Made by a program: the position numbers and the translations under genes. The notes under the pieces are model-generated. The model was not told the origin of the DNA, did no database searches, and worked only from the letters and a program-made list of their open reading frames with translations. Shown piece by piece: positions 1-13,600 of a stretch of DNA of 64,000 nucleotides (positions are counted from its first letter, which is position 1; each line of letters starts with the position of its first letter). The stretch spans positions 14,145,501 to 14,209,500 of the forward strand of contig NC_060114.1 of assembly GCF_021155765.1 (NCBI RefSeq), read 5' to 3'. The stretch is from Diprion similis (taxonomy: Eukaryota > Arthropoda > Insecta > Hymenoptera > Diprionidae).

Positions 1-355
1 CATGTTTTAGTTATTTTGAAATGAATACGACAATTTACTTCGAATATAACAAAGCTGATGTGATCCGATCGTTTTTAAATAGATATTCTGGACAGAAACT
101 GCAAAACAAAGGATGAAATTATCAAATTTAGCTCTGTGCCTCACAATCTGAGATACGCAGAGGTCGTTTGGAGGTTTCGCGGTCGTAATTCAATATTAGA
201 TATTATTGAAAACGCCCACCAATGCACAAATATCCAGAGATCGACACTTCTCCTAACTCAGTTGTTCTGCAAGGGTGTTAGCGGAAAGATCTTTCTATTC
301 AGTCATGTTACTTGTTCTGAATATACATGAAAGTGAATAAATAATTCTGTACGAC
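1..355. other. upstream region / 5' UTR of cubilin
   Basis: No convincing gene is seen. The stretch immediately precedes the cubilin start codon at 356 and should contain its promoter and 5' UTR. A 64-codon open frame at 136-330 lacks any family feature and is not called. Confidence 0.5.
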
Positions 356-1633
356 ATGACTGCAGAGAACCTCTTGCGGTCCCGATGGACCGTGACTTTC
401 GCATTGCTTCTCACGTTTTTAGGCATTTGTGAAGCGTGGACGAACGACAGGTGAGATTTCATCTAATAAGTGAAAACGGACTAATTTGCCGATCTCGAAA
501 TTTTGACGGCTTTGGTACAAAGAGAATTAATTTTCAAGCAGAACCAAACAATTTCAGCGAGCGTGAATTCATTCCTTTTTGGAATCATTAATGTTTCGTA
601 TCGATGAAGTCGATTGATTTTCATATTAATAGGCCGCTGCTGGAAGTTCGTGACGGAAATCTCTTCATCACTAGTGCCCAAGATAAGAACATCACTTTAC
701 AGACTCGCGGCGCGAGCTACGTCACCGTGAACGGACTTAATCTGGTACAGGTCGCGTCGTCGGTGAGTCGATTACTTCCAAATTTTCATTTTACATGTAG
801 GAATGTAACATTTGTAATTTTACCCGCTTTGTTCGGACGATTTTTGAAAATTTTAAATCGATCACAGGCGTACAACGCTTCGAAATTGGTGGAAAGATGG
901 AAATACGGAATCCTCGCAGATGTCGAGTCTAGTCTCAGAGAGATAAAAGGAACCATATACGACGATCGCTCTGGTCTAGTGAATAGAATTAATGCCATTG
1001 AAATTGGCACTGGACAAAATAATACCGATAGTATTACTCCTAGACGTCAAAATACCGTAAGAATATATGAATTCGATGTCCACCTCCCCTGTTTGGTTAA
1101 GGAAACTCTAACTTAATTGTTTCAAGTAATTGCTACTCCAGTGGAAAGAAAACTGGGATGAGTCCCACACTTCCTTCTAGGTCTCAGTTTGCAATTAAAT
1201 ATTCTAAGTGCTGCCAAATTGTTTCATTCGACGGTTATTTACTTTCATTCATTTATCTATAGTAAATTATAGCTCACCTCTCATATTTTAGGATGGACGC
1301 GATAGTTTTGCACGAACTCGAATTCAGCGACTCACCGTACGAGTAAGTATTACGTATTTGCTAGTTGATAAAAAAATTATTCTTCGTTTCAGTAGGAATC
1401 TTGACCTGAATTCTTTTGCTTCACCAGTTTATATTGTCTTACATACCCTCGGCTTTCCAGTATGCATATAAACACTTTTATTTATTACTCAGATGCGTCA
1501 AGCGGAACGTCAGATCACGAATCTCCTTAATAAATTGCAAACCGATGAATGTGCACGTAATCCTTGCCAGAACGGCGGTACTTGCGAGGATTTAATAGAC
1601 GGGTATAAATGCCGCTGCACGGAAGGTTGGGAG
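356..1633 (+). other. CUBN: cubilin exons 1-5: signal peptide, N-terminal stalk, start of EGF block
   Basis: Exons are 356-450, 633-762, 868-1056, 1292-1342 and 1493-1633. Exon 1 encodes the signal peptide with a run of Leu/Phe/Ala. Exon 2 carries the cubilin-typical stretch [18 protein letters not shown]. Exons 3-5 are rich in charged and hydrophobic residues with heptad-like spacing (for example [15 protein letters not shown]), matching the region that trimerises mammalian cubilin. The first EGF-like repeat begins at DECARNPC near base 1544. All exon joins keep frame (phases 2, 0, 0, 0, 0). Confidence 0.9.
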
Positions 1634-4600
1634 GTAATTTCTTTTCACCCTTTGTTGCGGCGATTCAAGTGCCTCGATGACGTATTTAATAAAATTAAAT
1701 GTATTTCCTGTTATCCTAGGGATCGCAGTGCACTACGGATATTAACGAATGCGCCAGGTACCTTGGAACTGATTTAGGATGTCAGAATAATGCTGTCTGT
1801 AGAAATCTCCCTGGAAGTTATCGGTGGGTTTGGGAGAAAAAACCATGTCCTAGTAGATTTTTAAAACGCTTTTACCATAATTGATTTCGTATTAGCTTAA
1901 TGGTACAGAGGAGAAGAGAATTGACTGTTTTTGAGGAACAGCTGGTTTCACTAGATACTCGAAACACACAAAACTTGTACATGATATAGGATAAAGATCT
2001 GTTATAGGCACTTAAATCAGAATGCAACTGATGGAGCTTTTGTTTGTTAAACAACAGATGCGACTGTACAGCAGGATGGTACGGTATTCACTGCACTAAA
2101 CCGACGAAAGTATGCAACAGAGAAAACTCAAACGAACTTTGCGGGCACGGCGTCTGCGTTGAAAGTGATACATTACTTGGTTACTCTTGCTCGTGCGACG
2201 AGGTACAAATCTAAAACAAATCGTTGTCGGTAGCGGTTTTCTTTGCGCGAAGATCTTTCAATGGTTCATTGTGTAGGGCTGGACTAGCACCAGTGCAAAT
2301 CCGGCTTGTGTCCAAGACGTCGACGAGTGTGCCGCCAAGCATCCTCCATGCTCCGTCAGTCCCATGGTGCCGTGCATCAACGTGCCTGGGGGCTTTCACT
2401 GCGGATCGTGTCCTCAGGGCTTTACAGGAAACGGGTACTACTGCGCGGATATCGATGAGTGTCTTACTAACAACGGTGGTTGCAGTCTTTCACCCTTAGT
2501 GCGGTGCTTCAATACAATGGTATCGCGTCAAACAAAATCATCGGGAACTTTAATGCGTGGCCCTTACGAATGATTGACAGTGAAACTGCATCCTTTTTGC
2601 AGGGGTCAAGGATGTGCGCGCCGTGTCCAACTGGTTATGAAGGTGATGGAGTGACCTGCAACTACGTCGGGCGTTGCAGAATAAACAATGGCGGTTGTCA
2701 TCCGTTAGCGACATGCATCAATAGCCCAGGGATGGGCGACTGGTCCGTTCAATGTCGCTGTCCGGCAGAATATCACGGTGATGGAATGGGACCAAACGGT
2801 TGCGAGGTGGGATCCGATGCTTTGAGCCCTTCGGCCTGCACCAGCAACCCCTGCAGCCACGGAACTTGTATTCTGAATGGGCCTCATGATTACACATGTC
2901 GATGTGAATCTGGATTTACCGGTGAGATATTCTGACGTGGATATTAACCTTGGTGATTAAAAATCTTGGCTTTGAAATCTAACGGAACTGTGTGTATATT
3001 CATCTTTGGAAATGAGCTAGTGGATCAAAAGTATACTCAGGGACCAGGTGGCGTATTTTTCAATGTTTAGGAAGAAACTGCGATACTCAAGCGAATCCTT
3101 GCGATCCCAATCCTTGTCGAAATCGAGGGACATGCACTGTTTCTACAAGACAACGACCAATTTGTGTGTGCACCGGAAGCTTTACTGGACCCCAGTGTGA
3201 AATTCCCAGAGAGACTTGTGGGGGATTTATTGAGGATCCAGCAGGAATTTTGCAATTCCCCAGTGACGGTAGTAAGTATCCAAATGGCTTGAGCTGCGCC
3301 TGGGTTCTTGGCGCCGATGAAAACAAAGTTTTGAATGTCACCTTCACGGCGTTCGACTTGGAATCTTCCACGGATTGCCAGAACGATTTCCTTCAAGTGA
3401 GTCACGGAAGACTATTTGTAATACTACCACCATGTCCATAGGATATACTTTTTATTATGCATAAGTAATCCGTAGATTCACGACGGCTACACGGCTGGAG
3501 AACACTTGATCGGAAGATACTGTGGCGCGAACTTACCCGGAAACGGAAGTATAATGTCATCTGATAGGCATTTATACCTTTGGTTCCACTCGGACAGAAG
3601 CATATCTCACAACGGATTCAGCATGAACTGGACGTCGATAGATCCGCAATGTGGAGGTGAGGTGAGCGCAGGTTTCGGTAAGATAAAGTCTCCGGGATCG
3701 CCACGCAGATATCCGCCAAACAGAGACTGCCGGTGGCACGTTATCGTCAACCCTGGAAAACGAATTCAATTCCATTTCTACACAATAATGCTGGAGGAGA
3801 GTCCTACCTGCCAGAAAGATTATCTCAAGGTAAAGTTCTTCTGTTTCTTTCCATAAGCTCTTCGAGTATGCTTCAGTACTGCAGTCGTTAACTGGACGTT
3901 TCATTCATTCCAACAGATTATGGATGGACCAGGCGACAGAAGCCAACAGTTGGGACTATTCTGTAACCACACCAGTCCACCACAACTTGTGACATCTGGA
4001 TCGGAAGCTTGGATTCATTTTCACTCCGATGATTCAGGACAAGACGTCGGTTTTGAAATCGGTTTCTCAACCATTGAAGGTATGGAAAATGTTTTACCTG
4101 TATCAGTAACTTTTCGCGTGTTTAAAACAGCAGAAACGCGGGTCACTGGTCTTGCGAGAGTTGTTTCTAGTATTACTTGAAAAATAATTTCTCCAGGATC
4201 GCCGGGATGCGGAGGCATTTATACAACTCCTTCTGGTACCATCACTTCACCCAATTTCGAGACTCGGTACGATCGAAACTTGGATTGTGAGTGGAGAATT
4301 CAAATACCGGTTGGAGAACGAATCAAGATAACATGGGTCAGCTTCGACGTCGAGACTTCCACTAGCTGCAGCTGGGATTTTGTCGAGGTGCGTAAATTTT
4401 TCGGCGCAGACTTTTCACACCGCCGCCACGCAGATTTTTGACTAGTCATATGCTAGTACGCAACGTTTTACTCGAGTTTGGGCTACAAAATACCGAATGT
4501 ACATATCTTTCTACTACAGGTGCGGGAAGGGATGGACGTAAGAGGTCCGTTGATTGGGAGGTACTGTGGATCCATGCTGCCGCAGTCTCTACGATCTGAA

Positions 4601-7600
4601 TCAAATGTTGTACTGATAAGATTCAAAAGTGATGCGAGTCTTCAGGGGAAAGGATTTAAACTAAATTACGAGGTCAATTGCGGTGGCGAATTTGTTGACT
4701 CCACGGGCGTTTTGAAATCCCCTTACTATCCGAATCCTTATCCGGCCTCGAAGACATGCATTTACGAAATAATACAGCCACCTGGAAAAGCTATAAGATT
4801 TACTATCAAGGATATGGATATTGAGCGTTTAGGGCGACCTCCTTGCCGCTACGATTCCTTGGAAGTCCACAACGGTAAAAGTGAAGAGGCGGCAATAATC
4901 GGAACCTACTGTGGCACAAACGCATCGATTCCGAATTTTCCCATTTTGTCAACGCACAATTATATGTGGATCAAGTTTAAGACAGACGCCAGCGTTCACA
5001 AACGAGGCTTCATGGCTACCTATGACGTTGTCGATATAAGTGAGCAGAATTATCCTATTTCTAAATTACCCTTAGATCAAAATTGCACCTACGACTGTTA
5101 CCTTATCATTTTTCCCAACCAGGGTGTGGAGGTATCTTTACAGCGAGAACGGGTATAATTCAGTCCCCCTTTGAAAACGGAAAATACGGGCACAACGAGA
5201 AATGCACCTGGATCATTCAGGCACCCCCAGGATTTATTGTGCAGCTTAATTGGATCACGTTTGAACTAGAATCGAGTCCAACGTGCTACCTTGATTATGT
5301 TACAGTATTTGATTATACAGAGTCGAATGCGAAACATGAAATGGGAAAGTAAGTTATACTCTGTAAGATGGCATTTCTGTAGCTAGTTGGGTAGCGATCC
5401 GGGAGCGTGATTCGGTAGCGGTCTGGGTAGAAGTCAATGGTCAGACCATGCAGTCATCCACAGAGCAAAAGTCCCGGGTTAGAATCTCGGTCCACTCCAA
5501 GCCCAACGCCGGATTAAGGACGAAGTGAACTTTTTTTTTTTACTTTGATGCTTTGAGATATTTTTTTATCACCACTCTAACATTGATGTGCAAAAAGAAG
5601 CGTAGCTTCCAAACGACGGTTGCAGCCATTTCATGTATAATGTAAAAAAGTTTTCTTCTGGGTCAAAGAAAATTGACAAGAATCAAAGATACACAAGGAT
5701 CGGGGTCAATCCTTGTTTACGTCCATTTTGACTATCCCATAAACGTACCAAATACAAAGTCAGTGAATTCAGCATTTTTTCACGTATATTTTTGAATTAT
5801 CGAGTCAAAAACGTTTTCAATACTGTGTCAACCATATTTCTGGCAATGTATAGTAATTCTCTGCCTTGCTTCAGGTTCTGCGGATCGGCAAAACCACACA
5901 TCATGACGACGCAATCGCGAATGATGTCAATCAACTTTCATACAGATGCGTCTGTTGCACGTGACGGATTCACGGCTGTGTATACATTTATCGATGCTTC
6001 AAGATCCTGTGGCGGACACTTTCGAACACTGACAGGCGTCATCAAGTCGCCAGGTTATCCCCAGCCCTACCCGGGCAGGAGAGTATGCGAATGGGTCATC
6101 TATGCTCCTAGCAAGCACCGAGTCGTATTGAATGTTAGGAATTTCAGCATCGAGGCACACTCACGCTGCTTATTCGATGCTTTCGAAGTGAGGTGAAGTA
6201 CCCATCCGTTACTTATATTTTCTTATGCATGGGACGTAATTTACGACGATAAAACTACAAAGTATGACAATAACCTGTCCACTAAATTCCGCTTCCGGAG
6301 CCGTAGAGATACAGTTTATATGATACATAATATTCCACTCTCTTCAGAAACGGAGGTTCGGATTCTTCACCTCTGATCGGAAGATACTGCGGAACAGAAA
6401 TACCGAAGCAAATTTCGAGCTTCGGCAATCAAATGTACCTGAAATTTACGTCTGATATATCGAGAAGTGCGGCTGGTTTCAATATAGAATGGAACAGCAA
6501 CGCCGTTGGTTTGTAGTTCTTGCTTTATACGGATTCATGGACTATGCGAAGAATCTATTTATTTATTGCATACGTGTATCAACTTTACCTTGTTTATTGA
6601 ATCTCAACAGGTTGTGGGGGTGTTTTAACAACCTCAAGTGGATCGTTTATTTCTCCTAATTACCCTCAGCCGTATTATCACACCGCTGAATGTAATTGGA
6701 ATATTACAGTTGCTCACGGCAGCGTCATTCAATTTATCATAGTGGATCTCCAGCTCGAGGAACGCAGCCAATGTCCATTTGATTTTGTTGAGATTACTGA
6801 AGGGATTTCTGGACATACCAAAAGCTTGGGAAAATATTGCAGCAGCGACCATCCTACGTATATACAGACCACAACAAATATAGCCAGAATTCGTTTTCAT
6901 ACTGATTACAGCAATGCCGGTCGTGGTTTTCACATTAATTACCAAACTCGTGAGTATTAATGATTTCAATGAATACGAGCAAGCTCGAATTATACCTTAA
7001 AGAAAAATATTCACCTAAAGACTTTCAATTTTTCCAGTATGCCACCACACACTTCGAAGTTTTCGAGGAGTGATTGAATCGCCAAATTTCCCGAACAATT
7101 ACCCACACCGAGAAAACTGTAGCTGGGTGATCGAGGCACCCCTGGGCAACAAGATAAATGCGACCTTTTCTCACTTTGACTTGGAAGCAGGGCTCGAAGA
7201 CTCTTGCGATTTCGATTACCTAAAAGTAACCGAGGGGGACCACAATGTGTCGACAAAATTTATCAACAAATACTGTGGCATGGAACTTCCACCCAAGATA
7301 GTATCTACTCAACGTCAGGTCTTTCTTCAATTTTATTCCGACAGCTACACTGCAAGAAATGGCTTCCGGCTTGAATGGGTTGTCAACGGTTAGTTTATGA
7401 AGTCAAGCATACGTTCTTTCTTAGAAAAAATTTAGCATGTACGTAATTTTATAAAAATTCTAGGGTATTAATTCATTGCTGAAACGTCAATAAATTCATA
7501 GGTTGCGGCGGTTTCTTAACTGAACCAAGAGGAACGATCACATCTCCAGGATGGCCCGGGCCATACCCAACAAATATTGAATGCAGTTGGAACATCGAGG

Positions 7601-10600
7601 TGGACTATTCTCACAGTATAGAAATTCAGTTGGTTAGAGTCGATATGGAAAGGACGTCGGGATGTGAAGTTGATAAATTAAGCGTGTACAATGGAGTCGA
7701 TGATAAAGCGATACAACTAATAGAAACATGCCACGTGTCCAGCCCGCAGATACTTACCAGTACAGGAAGGCAATTGTTTATCAAATTTCACTCCGAATCC
7801 CTAATCGAACACTCGGGATTCAAAGCTACTTTTAAAAGCGTTCCTATCGAATGCGGTGGTAAATTTACCACACTTACGGGGGTCATACATTCCACAAACT
7901 ACCCGTTAAATTATCCCGCAAATCAGAACTGCGAGTGGCTCATTGAAATTGCTGAAAACCACCTCGTCAATCTGACATTCCTTGACTTTGATGTCGAGAC
8001 GACGAGAAACTGTAAAGACGATTATGTCAAGGTACGTACTAGGTTCTCGTAGTTCATTTTCAATCTTATTGTCAAGAAAGAGTATCAGCCAACCTAAACA
8101 AAATCCGCGGGTTTCATTCGGTTGTCCATGATTGCTGAATATTGTGGGGGTGTGTGAAAATGCACCATTTGCTACGATCATGGTAGATTAACAATGTCTG
8201 CATCTCGTAACAGATTTACGATGGTTCAACGCGAGATTCGCGCCTACTGGCAACTCATTGCGACAATCGACTACCTCCGTCTTATATTTCCTCGAGCAAC
8301 AGTCTTTTAGTAGTCATGAGAACAGACGCCCACATGCAGGCGAAGGGCTTCAAAGCAAGATATGATATGGCATGCGGCGCACGCATTGTCACCCGTAAGG
8401 CCGGAACTATCACAATGAATTCTGCAATCGGCTCACATAGAGATCTAGTGAACTGCACGTGGACCATTATAGCCGAAGATCCAGGTGAAGTTCTTCACTA
8501 ATTGCATATTACTTCAATGATTCAAGCATAACCTGTTTGCTCTAATGATTCATGAAATTTAACAGCACAGTTAAATCTTCTGACTAAAGTCTTTTGATCC
8601 AAGGGACAGTTATTCGAACTGATTGGAATCCCGGTCAAGATAAGGATAAAATTTTTGTTTCCTGAACCGATATTTGATAGGGATTTCAGCAAATTAAACG
8701 CGTTATAATTATCATGTTATCCCATATTTCACACAGCGGATCATGTCACGTTAACGCTAACGGATATGAGACTACCGACATCGAACCCTATAACGTGCGA
8801 TAGACGTTCTATAAAGGTTTTCGAGGGCAGTGAAACAGATGGACCACCGCTGGGAACATGGTGTGGGACTAAGGTTCCACCGCCAATAATAAGTCAAGGA
8901 AATGTTTTAACTATCCATGTCATATCTGAGTACAACTCAGTGCACCCGGCAAAGTTTACAGGGGTTTACTCTGTCCTTAACTCAGGTATTGTTCAAATAT
9001 CTGAAACCCAATCCAATGTTTTACAAAATAGACGAGTAGGGTAATGTTTTTGTGAGGTGACAATACTGATTGTTCAAAAATAACGACAGCTTGTGGAGGT
9101 ACTTACACATCGGAACAGGGAGCGATTGCCACACCTGGATATCCAAGCAATTACCCCCGAAACGTGGAATGTGTTTGGAACCTTCAAACATCGCCGGGGA
9201 ACTCGATAATCTTGACATTCCGGGAGTTCGATTTGACTGAAAGTGAAAACTGTAATTTGGATTACGTCGAGGTACGGGAAGTGAATGCGACTGGAAGACT
9301 ACTCGATGTTTATTGCGGTAAAAACGCAAGCATGATAACTTCACAAAAAAATTTGTGGATCAAGTTCAGAAGTAGCGTCGAAGATACGAAGAAAGGATTC
9401 CTAGCTGATTATAGACTTATGCATGGAAATCTAGAGCTCTCAGGACCTACTGGAGACATTGCGTCTCCGTTGTATCCAATTTCATGCATGCTGGAAGGAG
9501 AATATTTCTGGCGTGTTACCGTTGATTACAGATTTGCTATACAAATCAGCTTCAGAGATTTCTACATCGAAAAATACGGAGACGGATGTTACATTGCACT
9601 TACTGTGAGTACCTCCACGTAACAGCCGATAGGAATTGACTTTCACGGGAGGAAAGGGCGCAAAATCTTGCAATAGCAATTTGGTACGACTGTTATACTT
9701 GGTGATTAATTTTTGTACTTCGTAGATTTATGACGGATATAACGCAGATGCTCCAATTTTGATGAGTAAGTGTGGTATGATATTACCGGGGATGGTACGA
9801 ACTTCCAGTAATGTAGTGTACATCAAGTTCAACTCGGTGCCATATGGAGACGGCAGCAAATTCTGGCTAACCTGGCTGCAAGTTCCGATAAGTAGCGCTG
9901 ATGATAATGAAACTCTTATTTCGGGTAAAGGTAAGTGCCGTTTGAGTAAAATTCGACTGTACGATTCGCATGCACGTCATATGTGTGTAACTTCTTTTTA
10001 ATAAAAACCTGCAGAGTGTGACACAGTAGTGGCGTTAACTGCTTTGAGAAACAACACCTACACCTTAACGTCACCTGGCTGGCCATATGGTTACAAATCC
10101 AATCTCGACTGCACCTGGACCATCGAATCACTTCCTGGAACAAAATTAACAATAAACTTCGACAGTGTGGACCTAGAAGAAACCGAGGGCTGCATTGCTG
10201 ATCGAGTTAAAATTTATAAGGGGAATTCTCTGACATCACAGCAACAGTGGGAACAGATAGGATCATTTTGCTACCGCAATAGTTCTCTCACGACTATACA
10301 AACATCAAATTTAATGAAAGTTCAATTCAGCACCGACTCATATGGAAATAAAACCGGATTCAAAGCTACCGTTCGAAGAGGTATCGCTTTAGAATTCTTC
10401 AACGATTAAGGTCATCGCGAAAATATTAGACTGCCCCATGAGATCATGACTACATTTATACATTTTGTGTCGCTAGTTTGTGGTGGTGAACTGTACGGAC
10501 CGAACGGAGTTATAGAAGTTAACGGAACGACGGATTCCAGAAATAGATGGTGGAATCTTGTATGTGAATGGAAGGTTACCGTAAGGCCAGGGAAAACCAT

Positions 10601-13600
10601 AGAAGTGAAGTTTACTGGTTTGAACATACCGAGTACCACCGATGTCGCTTGTTCGCGAGCCTATGTTATGGTAATATGAAATTATTCGTATCCCAATAAT
10701 ATTTTCCACTCTGTTTATTTACAATGATTACTGATTGCAGTTGAAAAACGGCCACGCAGTCTCCTCCCCTCTCCTCGGCCTTGGCAAATATTGCGGTAGC
10801 ACACTTCCGGCTCAGAGTTTGCATACAACTGGGAATTTACTCTATGTTAAGTTCACTGGCCCACATATGGGCGGTATTCTCTTCAAACTCACGTACAGGT
10901 GAAATTGTGGTTCCTTTATTTCGTCCTTTGGTCGATTTCATTCCCACGTGTAACGTGCTACGTTATGGAAGACAAAGACATTTATCGATCCATTGACAGA
11001 AATTAATACTCTTTAGGGAGGTGGGAATGAACTGTGGCGGTGAAATCATTCTCACGCAGGAAAATCAAAGCTGGAACATAAGCAGTCCAAATTACCCGAA
11101 CATTCCAAATCCATATACCGAGTGTTTCTGGACAGTAATGGCACCAGGTGGAGAACTCATCTCGATTCATTTCCCAGAGAGATTTGATTTCACCTACGAT
11201 CCAAAGTAATTAATTTCTTTTCTAATTCTCGATTATTTGCTGCGAAGTTTACTTTGCAATGTGGAATATTTGATGATGTCACGTTTAATGCTATTCCGTT
11301 TCAGTTGTAATAAAGAATATATTGAAATCAAAGATGGAGGAACTGATTTATCGACGTCCTTTGGACGATTCTGTTACGGGCAGCCACCCAGCTTCACTAC
11401 GACCGGAAATGTAATGCACCTTCATTTTTATACTGATGTACCTGACCCTATGAATGGTTTCAAGGCTACAGTGAACATTGGAAGTAAGTGAATTATTGAG
11501 AATTTTTAAAGCTAGTTGAAATACCATCCGCTTTAATTATTCAGTTTTTCAATAATTCAATCATTTCTATGATGCACAGATCATTGTAACAGAGTTGTAC
11601 GAGGCACACAAGGAGTGATAAAATCACCTAATTATCCGGCCCCATATCCAACGGGTTATCATTGTAACTGGACCATCATCGGCGTGCCTTCTCTCATAAT
11701 AAAACTGCAATTTTTAGATCTTGATTTACCAAGCAGCATGAATTGCAAATATTATGACCATGTCGAAATTATCGATCATGCAAAGCCCAGCTGGAATGAC
11801 CGTAAGTGGTTGGGCCCTATTCCAAGTTATTAATATTCAATGCGTTTACCGGAGAATTTAGAAAATGTTCAGCATGTCACAGGAATAGGTAGACTATCCC
11901 CTTCTCTTTCACACGATAATAAAATTACGAAGGCTGATCATCAGTGCATGCATTTGGACTTAAAACAATAAATAAATTCTTGTATTTTCGTTTAGCTGAG
12001 ACGAAAATCAGCATTGGTAAATATTGTGGTCGCTCAAAACCTGGGGTGATTCAAACAGCGGGAAATAAGGCAGAAATTGTTTTCACAAGCGATCAAATTC
12101 CGTCCACTCACTTCAAAGGATTTATGATCAAATTCACTATTTCACGAGAGAGTAAGTGACTTTTTACATACTTTAGCATTCGCTGAGGATAAGTGAGAAC
12201 ATTTGGATTCACTAAGAGCATGGTACCTTGTCAGACTACAGCGTATATATTTTGACTCTGCACAAACTTTTAAGGCTCCTTAGGAAAGCATTTTGAGTTA
12301 GAACGATAGGATCACATCAGATTCATTATACCAGGAACAAGTGCTTGGTACCAAATCCTTCAAAGCCCTCTATAGCCGTCAGGATGAGTTTACCGGCCAT
12401 GGTGTCCTACTCCGAAATGCTTGCCTAGGTAGCCCCAACACGCCCTAGATGTTTGAGTAGAGTTAAAATGTACACCCTGTATATCTCCATTAAACTAAAC
12501 TTTGCAGCATGTGGCGGTGACCTCGTTGGTAACGCTGGTGAATTCACATCACCTGGATATCCTTATGCTTTGGGTGTAACAACGAGGTGATATCATTCCT
12601 AATATAAAAAAAACTTTGTTCAACTATTACATATATTAATGCCCGTTTTTTACAGACTTTGTGGATGGAAAATAACAGTGCCAGAAGGAAATCGTGTTCA
12701 AGTAGACCTAATTGATTTCAACCCACCCGAATCGTCTAATAGTTCACAACGACCCGTAATTTCACCACAGATGATTCAGGTACTTGATATCAATGCAAGC
12801 TTCTCTGCTTATCATAATATTCTCACAAGGTTGGGTTCGACGATACTTTGAATTTAAATATTTCTATTAAGTGTGTTGTTCTTGCCAAGCTCAACAGCTG
12901 CGTACTTCATACTTATGTACCTCGGTAATTCATAGAGGTATTTCTTTTAGTTTTACAATACTTTCAATCATGGAGGTGAGATTGGAACCGCCTCCAGCAC
13001 CCAAACGCAGAGGCAATTTAGCAGTAGCGGCAACACGATGCTTGTTTGGTACTATTCAAGCTTTCGGGCCACAAGCGGTTTTAAGGCTCGATACAGTAGC
13101 ATTGCTCCTGCACGTGAGTTTAGCAATGTCATAAGTACCATACGTTATCACATTTTAAATATATGAACCTTATTCACGAATTCATTTGATTATTGCAGTG
13201 TGTGGTGGCAAAGTAACAAACGATCAGGGTACTCTAATTTTCCGTGGTGACTCTATTTACAATCTAACGAGTTTTTATTGCAAATGGACACTTCGTTCGC
13301 CTTTCAGCGATTCAACAGAACAAACACTTGTATTGAACATGTCAGGAGCGATTGGTACACAAACCCTTCAGAGACCCGGCTACCCGTGTTCATTTTATGG
13401 TCCCAGCCTTAAAGTAACCGCCAGTAAGTTATAACGTTTAGCACAAATCTGAGGATAATAAATTAAGACAACTACCGTCTTTTGAAGATGATAGTATACG
13501 AAATATCGCGTTCTCTGTACACAGGGTGTTGAATTTTTTATTCCGCTTAAAATTTCGGATGAATGAATTAGGTTTTTATCCAAAATTTTCGTATCTGGTC

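Noticed and set aside
5384-5541. Functional tRNA gene
   Set aside because: The box spacing is loose and no intact acceptor, D and anticodon stems could be drawn; it looks like a decayed tRNA-derived repeat.
12780-12829. Longer version of cubilin exon 33 ending at 12829
   Set aside because: Its phase does not agree with the following exon at 12951. The donor at 12780 keeps frame and matches the intron position of sister domains.
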